64,000 nucleotides of DNA from UBA7396 sp034676185 (lineage in GTDB: Bacteria; Patescibacteriota; Gracilibacteria; BD1-5; UBA6164), in NCBI GenBank assembly GCA_034676185.1, contig JAUCCN010000004.1, positions 14,803-78,802 of the forward strand, in the 5' to 3' direction. Below the pieces are notes generated by a model. It was not told the DNA's origin. It ran no database searches and was given only the letters and a program-made list of their open reading frames with translations. Below, one piece after another: positions 45,961 to 56,495 of this stretch (positions within the stretch are counted from its first letter, which is position 1; every line of letters begins with the position of its first letter). The position numbers and the translations under genes were made by a program.

Positions 45961-47385
45961 ATGAAACAACAAATTTCAAGAATTACTGACATACTCAGAA
46001 GAGATGACTGAATTAGTGGAGCTATGCACTATACTGAACAAATTTCATGGATCCTTTTTCTTAAATTTCTTGATGATTATGAACAAAGAGAAAATGACAA
46101 TGCCGTTCTTGATTGAAAAATCTATCAATATATATTAGAAGAAAAATTCAGATGGAAAAACTGGATACATTTGCAAGCGGGAAAAATTACTTGAGATGAT
46201 TTAAAAGACTTTGTAAATAGAGAGTTATTTCCATATCTAAAAAGTTTCAGAAATGCAAATGAAGATTATCATAATATAAAATACAAAATCTGAGAAATAT
46301 TTAGTTTTATAGACAATAGAATTGATTCTTGACATACACTCAGAGAAATTCTTGATATCATTGATGAACTCAATTTTCAAAAACAAGAAGATTTATTTGA
46401 GCTATCAAAAATTTATGAAGATCTCCTTCAATGAATGTGAAATGATTGAGGAAATAGTTGAGAATTTTACACTCCAAGAAGTATTATAAAAATCATGGTT
46501 GATACAATAGACCCAAAAGTATGACAAACCATTTATGATCCATCAACTGGAAGCTGCTGATTTTTAATTGAAGCATTTAATCATCTCAATTCTCAAGAAA
46601 AAAATGATAAAGAGTTAGATTTTTTACAAAAAAATACTTTCTTTTGAAATGAAAAAACTCCACTTGCATATATTATGTGAGTGATGAATATGATTTTGCA
46701 TGGAATTTCAAATCCAAATATCAACAAGAAAAATACTCTTACTACGGATATTAGGCAAATTCAAGAAAAAGATAGATATGATATAATTCTTGCAAATCCT
46801 CCTTTTTGAGGAAAAGAAAAAGATATGATTCAAAATAATTTTCCTTTTAAAACAGGTGCTACTGAAATGCTATTTTTGCAACATATTTATAAGCATTTAA
46901 AATTGGAGTGAAAAGCAAGTATTGTAGTTCCAGAATGAGTTTTATTTAATACTTCAAATTCTTTCCAAGATATCAAAAGAGAACTTCTTGAAAATTATAA
47001 TCTGCATAGTATTATTTCTCTCCCAGCTTGAGTATTTTTACCTTACAGTTGAGTAAAAACAAATATAATTTTCTTTGATAGAAAGGGAAGTAGTAAGGAT
47101 ATTTGGTATTATGAAATCAATCTTGGAAGAACTTTGACAAAAAATAAACCTATTTCTTATGAAGAAATAAAAGATATTCCAAATTTACTTAAAAAAAGAG
47201 AAATCTGAGAAAACTCTTGGATAGTAAAAATTGAAAATATCAAAGATTATGATCTATCAGCAAAAAATCCAAACAAATTAAAAGAAGAAATTTTAAGAAC
47301 TCCTGATGAAATTATAAAAAATATTGAAAAAAATGACGAAGAAATAAAGATTTTAGTAAGTGAATTGAAAAAGATTATTCAGTAA
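45961..47385 (+). CDS. hsdM: Type I restriction-modification methyltransferase subunit
   Basis: 474 residues. The N-terminal HsdM helical bundle (ISRITDILRRDDGISGAMHY) is followed by the N6-adenine methylase domain: GEFYTPRSIIKIMVDTI, SAM-binding DPSTGSCGFLIEAF (two Gly TGA), and catalytic ANPPFGGKEKD (NPPF). C-terminal VKKIIQ-type helices contact HsdS. It methylates the host site to protect it. It is the last gene of the island, followed by a terminator. Confidence 0.95.
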
Positions 47386-47409
47386 AATATTGATTTTTTG
47401 TAAAAAATA

Positions 47410-47434
47410 AAAACCTCTTATGAGGTTTTATTTT
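47410..47434. terminator. Bidirectional terminator after hsdM
   Basis: AAAACCTC, 4-base loop TTAT, GAGGTTTT, then ATTTT. The BatD-like gene on the other strand ends in it. Confidence 0.8.
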
Positions 47435-48249
47435 GATATAATTTTTTTCACTCTCTCCACCAATTCCTCCTTCTCCAACTTCTCAGCAGAATATTTTACT
47501 TTTTGAAACAATCAAATAATTTCATGTATTTCAGGATATTTCTTTTTATCAATTTCACTTCCGATTTCAGAAAGAGTTTTATAATAAAAATCTGTTCCAT
47601 AAAACTTTTTTTCCAAATATTCTATAAAAATCTTATACAGTAAATCAGAAAAATTTTCGTCATCTATTTCAGGGAAAACAATTTCTTTTTTGGGAACAAC
47701 AGGAGTTTTCACAGCAAATGCTTTTTTGTTATTTTGAAACAAACTATACCAATATCACAACAGTCAGAAAAAGAAAATCAAAAATATAATAATGATTGGA
47801 TTTCACAAGAAAGTAAATAAAAAACCTCTTTTACTTTCAGGAACATATTCATTTTTTACTGATTCTCAACTTACTTTTATTTGTACGATATTTGAAGAAA
47901 CTGTTCCACTTGAAGTTTTAAAAACTGCTGGTCAAAGTTCAAATTCTCAAGCAGAAGTAGGGGAAAGAGTAAGAATTATTTTATAAATTGTTTTATTTTC
48001 TTGCTTTGTTTCGCCATTTAGAATACTGATTTGACTCATACTCGAAGTTGATTGAGATTGAGACAATATTTGAAAATTTTCAGCTCATTTTAACTCGATA
48101 AATTCTCCACTATTATCTAAAGTAATCACAACAGAAAAATTCTCACCAGTTACTATTTCTGACTTTTCAGTTTCTAAAATAGCATTGTCAGCAAAAATAT
48201 TCCCAAATAATCAAAAGAATATTATTATAAAAATACTTAATTTTTTCAT
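47428..48249 (-). CDS. BatD-like membrane-anchored protein
   Basis: 273 residues. Signal peptide MKKLSIFIIIFFGLFGNIFA, a beta-sandwich outside the membrane (about 20-130, with KSEIVTGENFSVVITLDN), then a membrane helix (about 155-178, IIIIFLIFFFGLLGYWY) and a cytoplasmic tail of 90 residues. The order, and the region TNSxGEFELGPAVFKTSSG, resemble BatD (oxygen tolerance) proteins, which normally sit next to AAA+ and VWA genes; those are not here. Function inferred weakly. Confidence 0.6.
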
Positions 48250-48274
48250 ACATTTTTCTTAAAAAAATAAAGAA

Positions 48275-48940
48275 TTATTTCTCTTCAATCACTATTTCTC
48301 ACTCATCAAAAATATATTTTCATAAATCTTTTTTATGAGAAATTTGATGTTCACAAATATATTGAATATATTCTCATTTTATCTTTTTTACTCCATGTGC
48401 AAGTTTTTTTCCAGATGATTTTTCTATAAAATTTATTTCTAAAACTTTCTTTCCAATTTGAGAAAAATCAATCATTTTTTTATAGCTCAAAGGCAAAAAA
48501 TCAACAATGATATCAACTTCTAAATTTTTAAGAGTTTGGGTAATTTTTTCTTTCCAAAATAAACTCAAATTTTTTGCTTCAATAGGAAGTTTATAATTTC
48601 AAATACAATCTTCTGGTTTTAAAACTCCATACATTCCAGAAAAAATAAGAAAATGATTTTCAAAATATTTTTGTCATTTTTTACTCATTTTTTCATATCA
48701 AATAGCATTATACATCACTCAACTATATCTTTGAATTGCTTTCAAAAATGGTCAATTTTGTATATTTTTATTTAATTTTTGAGCTTCCTCAAATCTTTTT
48801 CCTATACATTTTAAGTCTTTTTCAGTCGTATTTTTCATTATTTTTAATGGTTTTTCAAAAGGAAAACTCAGCATTTCATTTTCAAAGCTTCATCCAGTTT
48901 TTTTTCATTCGCTTGGGGGAAGTAAAAAAAGTATTTTCAT
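48275..48940 (-). CDS. yaaA: YaaA-family protein (peroxide stress, DUF328)
   Basis: 221 residues. The diagnostic N-terminal LLPPSEGKKTG is followed by RYSGVMYNAIGY, FLIFSGMYGVLKPEDCI and YKLPIEAK, with SYKKMIDFSQ and AHGVKKIKGEYIQYI later, all hallmarks of the YaaA fold. YaaA is a DNA-binding protein that lowers iron and protects DNA from hydrogen peroxide damage in E. coli. It ends 26 bases before the BatD-like gene starts, so both are on one transcript. Confidence 0.92.
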
Positions 48941-49078
48941 TTTTATTTTACTAGATATATAAACAAAGTTATTATAGAAAAAGTAAAAATATTACAAGAA
49001 AATTTTTGTCACCTTTTTTTTAATCTTAAGTTATAGCATATGCAATAGCACAAATTTTATATATTAATTTACAAAATT

Positions 49079-49999
49079 ATGAAAAAAGTAATCGCACTTA
49101 CTCTTGCATCTACTGCTTTATTTGCAAGTAATACATTCGCAGATGAGAATGTAAAAATAAGATCTATTTCTGCTCCAATTGCAGTTCAAGAACTTCCTAC
49201 TGCTACTACTGACACATTATTACAAAAATACGATGTAATCATCAGAAATAATAAAATTACTCCAGATAATGAATACAATAATAGTACTTATTTTACAAAA
49301 AAAATTAAAACTTCTGATATTGTTATTCCTGATGAAGTAAAAGAAAAAGCAAGTAAAATTTATTTTCTTGTAGAAGAAGGAAGTCCAATATTTTATGCAA
49401 AATGATTAGCTTTAGAGGCTGATAGTATAGCTGTTGACCCAGTAGAAAAAGAATATAATTATAAAGTAGTAACTTTTACTCCAGGAAAGACAGAATATAC
49501 TTTTAACTCATCTGATTTAGTAAAAGATTTTTCTAAAGATGAATATAAAAATGTAACTATTTCTTTAGTGGCTGAATTTTCAAATAATGAAAAACTCTAT
49601 CTTGCAAATGCTGCTTATGTAAATATCGGAAATAAAGAAAATGTTTTAGAGAATTTAAAATCTAAAAAAGATGAATCTCAAAGTTATTTTGGATATTATA
49701 ATACAGAAAGTCTTGAAACTTATTTAGAAAAATTAAGTGAGAAAATGACGAGAAATGATTATAAAAAAGTACTTCAAAATGCTGATTCTAAATTAAAATC
49801 TCTTATTTGAAAAAATACTGAAGAAAAAAAGAAACTTTTACAATCAATTACAAAAGAATCTGATTTTGAATGAAATGTTGATAAATATGCACTTAATAAT
49901 GAAACAAATAGTTTATTATCAAATGTTGCAAGTGCTACAAGACAACAATTACAAAAATTAAGATCATATGATCTCATTGACTCAATTTTTAATAAATAA
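49079..49999 (+). CDS. Secreted protein of unknown function
   Basis: 306 residues. Signal peptide MKKVIALTLASTALFASNTFA, a beta-rich first half (KTSDIVIPDEVKEKASKIYF, AYVNIGNKE) and a helical, Lys/Ser-rich second half with coiled-coil character (ETYLEKLSEKMTRNDYKKVL). No family recognised and no Cys. It has its own terminator, so it is a single-gene unit; GGA is used more than TGA. Confidence 0.75.
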
Positions 50000-50006
50000 G
50001 AAAACT

Positions 50007-50039
50007 AAAAAATAGGGAAGTAAGACTCCCTATTTTTTT
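50007..50039. terminator. Terminator between the secreted protein and the convergent nucleosidase-like gene
   Basis: AAAAATAGGGA, 8-base loop, TCCCTATTTTTTT. The stem is nearly the same as at 33671-33698. Confidence 0.85.
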
Positions 50040-50625
50040 AAAGCATTATTTCTAAAATACTCATTCAATTTTTAATATATTCTTCGTCTTTTCCTATTAT
50101 TTTTATGATAGATGATTTTTCAATGATATTATTTTCTTCAAAAGCTTTTGCAATTAAAAAACTTTCGTTATCAAATATTTCTGCTGAATATTTTTCTATG
50201 ATTTCTTCTAATTCATCTTCATTTTTAATTTCCTCTTTCAAACTGAGACAAATTCCATTGAGTAATAATCAAAAATTTTTTAAATCATAATTTTTTTCTA
50301 CTAAATATTCTAAAAATACTACTTCATTTTCTTCATTTATAAATGTATTTGGAATCATAATATCTCAAAGATTTATATCTAAAGTATCAAGAGGAAGAGC
50401 ATTTCCTATATGAAAAAATTTTACAATTTCATAATTTTCTTTCACATAAGTTATAATAGAAGAAATATCTTCTCAAAATATAAGTACAATATTTGAATCA
50501 ATATCAAGTTTTGAATATATCTCTTTATCGGCAAGTTTTTCTTTTAAACTCAAAGAAAGACTTTTTATAATTTCATTTTTTATATGCTCGTTATTAGTGT
50601 GAATAATTTTTGCAAAAATGTTCAT
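50038..50625 (-). CDS. Nucleoside phosphorylase-fold protein, MTN-like (degenerate)
   Basis: 195 residues. IGNALPLDTLDINLGDIMIP resembles the GDIVIP segment of purine nucleoside phosphorylases and MTA/SAH nucleosidases, and IFDNESFLIAKAFEENN is placed like the VDMESxAIA motif, with Asn at the position of the Met. The N-terminal part is divergent and the protein is shorter than MtnN (about 230). A second, more canonical copy lies at 3230-3970. Activity is uncertain. Confidence 0.55.
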
Positions 50626-50705
50626 AATTTTTTAGTTAATAATATTTGGATTATACTATATAGATAAAATAATATTTTCAAAAAATATTTATAAAATACT
50701 TTTTC

Positions 50706-50732
50706 TTGCAAAAACTTCAAAAATACTATAAT
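50706..50732 (+). promoter_or_regulatory. Candidate polA promoter: TTGCAA, 15 bases, TATAAT
   Basis: Boxes at 50706-50711 and 50727-50732. Spacing is one to two bases short of ideal, 29 bases before the ATG. Confidence 0.45.
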
Positions 50733-50760
50733 AAAAATCACTAAAATTAAATAATTAAAA

Positions 50761-52020
50761 ATGAAAAAAATATATTTAATTGATTGAAATTCTTTTATTT
50801 ACCGTATGTTTTTTGCTATTCCAGAATTTAAAACAAGTGATGGAACTTTTGTAAATGCACTTTTTTGAATGGCAAAATTTTTTGTATGACAACTTGTGAA
50901 AGAAAATCCTGATTATCTTGTTTTTATTAAAGATGCAAAAGGGGATAATTTTCGTCATCAAATTTATGCTGATTATAAAGCAACTCGTGAGAGAATGCCA
51001 GATAATTTAAGAACTCAAATTGCTCTTATAGAAGAAATGATTACAAAAATGTGACATCAAATAGTAGAAATTCCTAATTGTGAAGCTGATGATGTTATTG
51101 GAACCTTAGCTGAAAGTTTAGGACAAGATAAGAATAATGATATTTATATACTTTCTGGAGATAAAGATTTATATAGTTTAACCAAAGAAAATGTAAAGAT
51201 CTATGATACTATGAAAGCGCATATTTATGATTATGAATGAGCTAGAGGAAAATTTGATGTTCCCGCAGAGCTTATTATTGATTATTTAGCTATTGTATGA
51301 GATGCTTCAGATAATATTCCAGGTATTGCAGGATTTGGACCAAAAAAAGCAATAGATCTTATAAATAGATATGGAACTTTAGAACAAATTTTTGAACATA
51401 TTGATGATGAAGACTTTATTTTATCAGGAAAAACTTTGGAAAAATTAAAACAAAGTCACGAAATTGCATTTTTATCAAAAAAACTCGCAACTATTAAAAA
51501 AGATGTAGAGTTAGATAATTTTTATTTAGAAAATTTCATTTTTGATAAAGAGAGTATTTTGAATGATGAGGTAAAAAATTTTTTTAAAAAATATGAATTT
51601 AATTCACTTTATAAAGAAGAAAAAGAACTCAAAATTTGGAAGAATTTGGGACTAAAAGTACAAGTTATTACTCAAATAACAGAATTAGAAAATTTAAAAA
51701 TTCTTCTCAAAAATTATAAAAGAGTATTTTTTGATACAGAAACGACTTCTTTAAATATTATGCAGGCAGATTTGGTTGGAATAAGTTTATATTTAGATGA
51801 TGAAAATATTTTTTATATTAATATACTTCATGATGGAAAAAAAATTTCCTATGATGAAAGCAAAGATTTTTTAGAATTTTTATTTTCTCTTGATATTGAA
51901 ATAGTAGGACATAATTTGAAGTATGATTTAGAAATAGTAGAAAAACATTTTCAAAAAAATCAAGAAAATATATCAAATTGAAAACAAGATAATGTTTGAC
52001 AGTTACAAATTTTTTGATAA
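50761..52020 (+). CDS. polA: DNA polymerase I fragment: 5'-3' exonuclease plus partial 3'-5' exonuclease domain
   Basis: 419 residues against about 850-930 for full PolA. The 5' nuclease (1-290) is complete: IYLIDGNSFIYRMF, FIKDAKGDNFRHQIYADYKA, NCEADDVIGTLAE, LSGDKDLYSL and VGDASDNIPGIAGFGPKKA. A 3'-5' exonuclease-like part begins at about 320 with exo I FFDTETTSL and exo II GHNLKYDLEIV, then stops after a short unrelated tail. Exo III and the whole polymerase domain are missing, and htpX starts 34 bases later. It should act as an Okazaki flap nuclease only. Confidence 0.88.
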
Positions 52021-52054
52021 TATCAATTTTGTTATTTTATAATTTAGAATTATT

Positions 52055-52954
52055 ATGTTTAAAAGAATCTTTTTATTTTTACTGACAAATATTGCTGTTT
52101 TAGCAGTTATTACCATTATAATAGCTATTTTAGAAAATGTATTTGGAATTCAAATTTCAGGATATAGTACGAGTTATATTTCTATATTAATTTATGCAGC
52201 AATTGTATGATTTACTTGATCATTCATTTCATTACTTATTTCAAAATGGGTTGCAAAAAGAGCATATAATGTTGTTTTGATTACTTCTGAAAATTTAAAT
52301 AAACTTGATGAGAAAGAAAGACATGTATATGATATTGTACAAAGAATTGCTGACAATAATCATATTAAAATACCAGAAGTATGAATATATGAAGACAGTG
52401 ATCCAAATGCATTTGCAACTGGAGCAACAAAAAATAGTTCTTTAGTTGCTGTTTCTACAGGGCTTTTAGAGCTTATGAATAAAGATGAAATTGAATGAGT
52501 AATTGCTCATGAAATGGCACATATTTTAAATGGAGATATGGTTACTATGACTTTATTACAATGAGTAGTAAATACATTCGTAGTATTTTTATCAAGAATT
52601 TTAGCAAATATTTTTGATAATGTAACGGATGGAAAATTTGGAGCACTTGGATATTTTTTAGTAAACTTAATTTTACAAATTCTTCTTTGAATTTTAGCTT
52701 CACTGATTACTATGGCATTTTCAAGATACAGAGAATATAGAGCTGATGAAGGAAGTGCAACATTTGTTTGAAAAGAAAAAATGATTGCTTGACTAAGAGC
52801 TTTACAAAAAATGCAAAATCTTGCAAGTTCTGATTCAAGTGAATTAGCAACTATGAAAATATCTACAAAATCGAAATCATGATTTTTACAATATTTTTCT
52901 TCTCATCCAGATTTAGAAGACAGAATTAAAAATTTACAATCAAAATCATTTTAA
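52055..52954 (+). CDS. htpX: HtpX membrane metalloprotease
   Basis: 299 residues. Two N-terminal membrane helices, DPNAFATGATKNSSLVAVSTG, the zinc site VIAHEMAHILNGD (HExxH) with a later Glu in RYREYRADEGS, and two further helices between them. HtpX degrades misfolded membrane proteins in the cytoplasmic membrane and overlaps with FtsH. Glycine in the GVIAHE run and other helix turns is TGA. Followed by a clean terminator. Confidence 0.95.
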
Positions 52955-52955
52955 T

Positions 52956-52983
52956 AAAAAAGAGAATTTATATTCTCTTTTTT
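52956..52983. terminator. Terminator of htpX, shared with the convergent resolvase-like gene
   Basis: AAAAAAGAGAAT, TTAT loop, ATTCTCTTTTTT. Confidence 0.85.
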
Positions 52984-53370
52984 ATATTCTGTATTCTTTA
53001 TATTCAACTTTATTTTGTAATATCGCTTCTCGAATCATTTTTTCATTTTGATTGAGTTTAGAACTTCATGATTTTACTTCTAAGAAAATAATCTTTTTTA
53101 AATTTCCTTCAGAAAGTCCATCAAAAATTATATAATCAATTCATTTTCAAACAAAAGTCATATCACGAGGTGCGTATGGAAAATTTGGTAAAAAGGGAAG
53201 TACTTTTTCATATACTTCTCAAAGAATAACTGATTTTGATTTTTTAATAGAAAGTTCTCTTTCATTTTTGAGAGTTTTGTATTTAATGATTTTTCAAATA
53301 ATAATTCATACGATAATTCAAATACATCATCATATGATTAAAAAAAGGATTTCATTTATTTCTAAAGTCA
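52982..53370 (-). pseudogene. Holliday-junction-resolvase-like membrane-anchored nuclease with a frameshift
   Basis: About 129 residues if joined. The ATG at 53370 opens a frame (MTLEINEILF) that stops after ten codons at a run of six T on the minus strand (forward A6, 53340-53345). One extra T would join it to LIIGGCIGIIVGIIIGKIIK and the rest. The C-terminal part is a PD-(D/E)xK nuclease related to archaeal resolvases (GKGIDYIIFDGLSEG ... IIFLEVKSGSSKL, then NEKMIREAI), close to the Endonuc_Holl family. Downstream frame has no ATG, GTG or TTG before the membrane helix. Either a homopolymer error, a real indel, or ribosomal slippage. Confidence 0.7.
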
Positions 53371-53387
53371 TATTGTAAGATTATTTA

Positions 53388-53412
53388 TAAAAAAGCTCCT
53401 TTTGAAAGGAGT
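53388..53412 (-). terminator. Terminator of the mscS gene
   Basis: On the minus strand ACTCCTTT, CAA loop, AAGGAGCTTTTTT. Confidence 0.8.
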
Positions 53413-54003
53413 TTATTTTTTTCTTGAAAAATTTTCAACTGCAGAACTCGTAATAGTTTCATTTGGTATTAAAACAAGATTTCATTCAGTATTTCTAATT
53501 TTTAAATAAATCAGTCAGATATCTTCGACTTCTCATTCATAAGAACTAATTTTGATTCTATCTCCTATTTCAAAAGGTCTATTAATTAAAACATTGACAG
53601 CTCCAAAAATATTTGCAACTGTTTTTTGAGATGCAAGTGCTAAAGCAAGTCATCAAACTCAAGCTCATGCAAGTAAAGCTCAAACATTGTACCCAAGATT
53701 TGAAACAATAGTAATAATTCCAAGTACCCAAACAATTATTTTTGCAATTTTATTTAAAATTGGAAGTAAATGTTTTGAAAGTGATTTATTTGCTTGTCTT
53801 TGCTCAAAAGTTTTGAAAACTTTATTTATGATACTCGTAATTACCAAAATAATCACTAATATAAAAGAAACATAATATATTTTTTCAAGAGAAATATAGG
53901 TATTTATAAATTTTGTTAGTTCTTTATCTAAAAATCATTCTTTTAAAATATATAAAGATACAAAATAAATCATTCAGATAAGAATATAAAAATATTTTTT
54001 CAT
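53413..54003 (-). CDS. Small-conductance mechanosensitive channel (MscS family)
   Basis: 196 residues, shorter than E. coli MscS (286). Two N-terminal membrane helices and the pore helix GALLAGAGVGGLALALASQK (five of these glycines are TGA), then the beta domain (FGAVNVLINRPFEIGDRIKI, SYEGEVEDIGLIYLKIRNTE, VLIPNETI). The C-terminal cytoplasmic alpha/beta domain is largely missing, as in the shortest MscS homologues. It releases solutes on osmotic downshock. Confidence 0.9.
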
Positions 54004-54052
54004 ATAAAGAAATTATCAAATAATATTTTTTATTGTATAATTTTTTTATTTT

Positions 54053-54081
54053 TTGCAAATTTTAAAATTGGTAAAAATAAT
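54053..54081 (+). promoter_or_regulatory. Candidate promoter of the GIY-YIG gene: TTGCAA, 17 bases, AATAAT
   Basis: -35 at 54053-54058. The -10 is poor (AATAAT at 54076-54081), and TAATAT a few bases on is an alternative. The ATG is at 54119. Confidence 0.4.
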
Positions 54082-54118
54082 ATTTTCTATATACTAAAAA
54101 AAATTAATAAATTCAAAT

Positions 54119-54367
54119 ATGTACTATATTTATATTTTAGAATGTGCTGATAATACTTTTTATACGGGAATCACAACTGATTTGGAAAGAAGAGTTTTTG
54201 AACATAATTCTTCATCACTCTGAGCAAAATATACAAAAAGTCGTCGTCCAGTAACACTTATATATTCTGAAAAATATGAAAATAGAAGCCTCGCTTCAAA
54301 AAGAGAAATAGAAATAAAAAAACTCTCTAAAAAACAAAAAAATGAACTCATAAAAAAGCAAGACTAG
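54119..54367 (+). CDS. GIY-YIG domain endonuclease (YhbQ/UPF0213-like)
   Basis: 82 residues. MYYIYILECADNTFYTGITT shows the YI..Y(I/T)G core, followed by RRVFEHNSSSLGAKYTKSRR with the catalytic Arg and RPVTLIYSEKYENRSLASKR with Glu and a conserved SRxxE-like end. Members are small stand-alone nucleases of uncertain function, possibly in DNA repair or phage defence. Only one glycine uses TGA. Its stop lies inside a perfect palindrome that forms the terminator. Confidence 0.93.
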
Positions 54368-54379
54368 TCTTGCTTTTTT
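54354..54379. terminator. Palindromic terminator of the GIY-YIG and U32 genes
   Basis: AAAAAGCAAGACTAGTCTTG and its continuation CTTTTT form a 26-base palindrome that contains the TAG stop. Confidence 0.8.
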
Positions 54380-54400
54380 ATATTTTTTTTCAATGAATTT

Positions 54401-55783
54401 TTATTCTTCAGATACTGCTCATTCAACAGCTTTTCTGATGATGGCAAATTCACCATAATCTTTTTCCATATTAATCCAAACTTCATATCCTCAACCATGA
54501 GCAGAAGTTGCATCTTCACTTAAACGTTCGTCATATACATCAGGTCTAAATCCAGGTCTTCCAGTTGAATTATTTGCAGTAGTAATTTTTTTAATAGTTT
54601 CTACTTTTGTTGTATAAATTCATTCTGGAGTAATAATTTCAATATCATCTCCAAGATTAAATTTGTTTTTTACTTCAATTCTAGCAAGTTTATTCCCTTC
54701 ATCAAAATTTCTAATAATTCAAAGGAAAATTTTTGTTTGAAATCCACCATTTCTTTCATAAAATTGTGCATTTGCTCCAGGATTACCAGCTAAAAATCCA
54801 GGAATATATCCTCTGTTTGCAATAGAAAATAATTCATCAGCTAATTTTTGTACATCATATTTTTCTCATCTTTCGACTGCATCAACAGCTTCTCTATATG
54901 CTCTTCCAACAGAAGCAATATAGTTTACTGTTTTATTTCTTCCTTCTACTTTAAAACTGATAATTCAAGCATTTGCTAAATCTTCAATATAATCAATAGC
55001 ACATAAATCTCTTGAATTCATTAAATATGTACCATATTGGTCTTCATCAATTTCCATCAGTTCTCCAGGTCTTTCTTTTTCATCAAGATAAAAATTTCCT
55101 GTTAATTCTTCATATTCTTCAGGTCTTCCAGTAAGTGTTTCAAGTTCAGCTTCTGTTTTTTCATCTTTAAAAACTTTAAATTCCCATCTACAAGAATGAC
55201 TACAAGTTCCTTGATTTGGATCTCTATTTGAAAGATAATTTGAAATTAAACATCTTCCAGAATAAGCCATACAAATAGCTCCGTGTACAAAAGCTTCTAA
55301 TTCCATAGTTGGAACTGCTTCGTGAATTTCTTTCATTTCTCTAATAGAAATTTCTCTTGATAAAATGATTCTTTTAATTCCAAGTTCACTCCAAAATTGA
55401 GCTTGTGCCCAGTTTGTATTGTTTGCTTGAACAGAAAGATGAATTTCAGCATCAGGAAACTCTCTTCTTACAATATGTATAAGTCCTGGATCTGACATGA
55501 TAAAAGCATCAGGTTTCATATCATACATTTTTTTAAATTGTGCCATAAATGGCTTGATTTTTACATTATGAGCATAAATATTTGCTGTAAAGTAGATTTT
55601 TTTTCATAAATTATGTGCATAATCTACTGCTTCTTGCAAAGTTTCCATAGTAAAAGCATTCGTTCTCGCACGAAGTGAAAACATAGGTGCTCATACATAT
55701 ACTGCATCTGCTCAGTAAGCATAAGCAAATTTTAATTTTTCCATATCTCATGCAGGCATGAGTAATTCTAATTTTTTTGACAT
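54401..55783 (-). CDS. Peptidase U32 family protein (TrhP/RlhA-like, tRNA or rRNA hydroxylation)
   Basis: 460 residues. LELLMPAGDMEKLKFAYAYG at the start, GADAVYVGAPMFSLRA, and the diagnostic LEAFVHGAICMAYSGRC with CSHSCRWEFK give four Cys typical of the prephenate-linked hydroxylases TrhP (tRNA ho5U) and RlhA (23S ho5C), which probably carry an iron-sulfur cluster. It is longer at the C-terminus than protease-like members. Some active-site glycines use TGA. Monocistronic, divergent from nothing nearby. Confidence 0.88.
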
Positions 55784-55895
55784 AACAAAAAATAAATAAG
55801 TAAACTATTTACAAGATAGTCTTGAAGTCTTTATTTTCAGACTTGGAGAGTATATGAAAAAAAGATTATTTTACAATTTTTCTTGGTGTTTTATT

Positions 55896-56456
55896 TTATA
55901 TTTTTAAAAAGGAATGTATTTTTGCTTTAACCCAAGTTTTTAAACTCTCAATATTTTGAGATGGTTTTAAAATAGTAATCTCTTGTAAAATACTTTCATT
56001 TATAAATGATTGAAATTCATTTAAAATCACATCATTTGAGCTTTGAACTGTTTCAAGTATTTTTCTTTTTCATCCTTTTATTTTTGTGTATTTTATTTCT
56101 CAATAATGAGGTGTACTTCTGCGTTTATCTCCTATTGTTTCAAGAATATAATATCAAGTTATTTTATATGAATAACTTCTTGAAATATAAAATTTCAGCA
56201 TAAAGTGAATATTTTTTTCCTTTGAACTTTTTTTAAATTCAAGAAAAAGGATATCTTTTCTTTCTATTTTATTCCATCTATTTACCACTCCATTGAGTTC
56301 ATCTACAGAAAAATCTGAAAAATCATTTGATGTTTCAAAATCAGTATGAAGTAATATTTCTACTGCGGTAGTTTTTTCAGAAGTATCTGATGTGGAAAAA
56401 TTTGTAAAATCCTCAATACTGCGGATATTATCACTTGATCTTCTATTTTGAGTCAT
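55896..56456 (-). CDS. Cytoplasmic protein of unknown function
   Basis: 186 residues, hydrophilic, with an acidic Ser/Thr-rich N-terminus (MTQNRRSSDNIRSIEDFTNF) and a basic C-terminal half (GEIKYTKIKGGKRKILETVQ). No signal peptide, membrane helix or Cys motif. Only four of its glycines use TGA. No family recognised; it lies 39 bases upstream of the SDR gene's stop, on the same strand, but is downstream of it in the transcript. Confidence 0.6.
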
Positions 56457-56495
56457 ACTATTATCTTCAATAAATTAAGAAATTATTATATAAAC

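Noticed and set aside
52021..52054. Possible polymerase domain of PolA after its stop
   Set aside because: Only 34 bases remain before htpX.
30300..53032. CGA to Trp reassignment alongside CGG
   Set aside because: The five CGA codons found fit Arg contexts, most clearly in the resolvase-like protein; no case calls for Trp.
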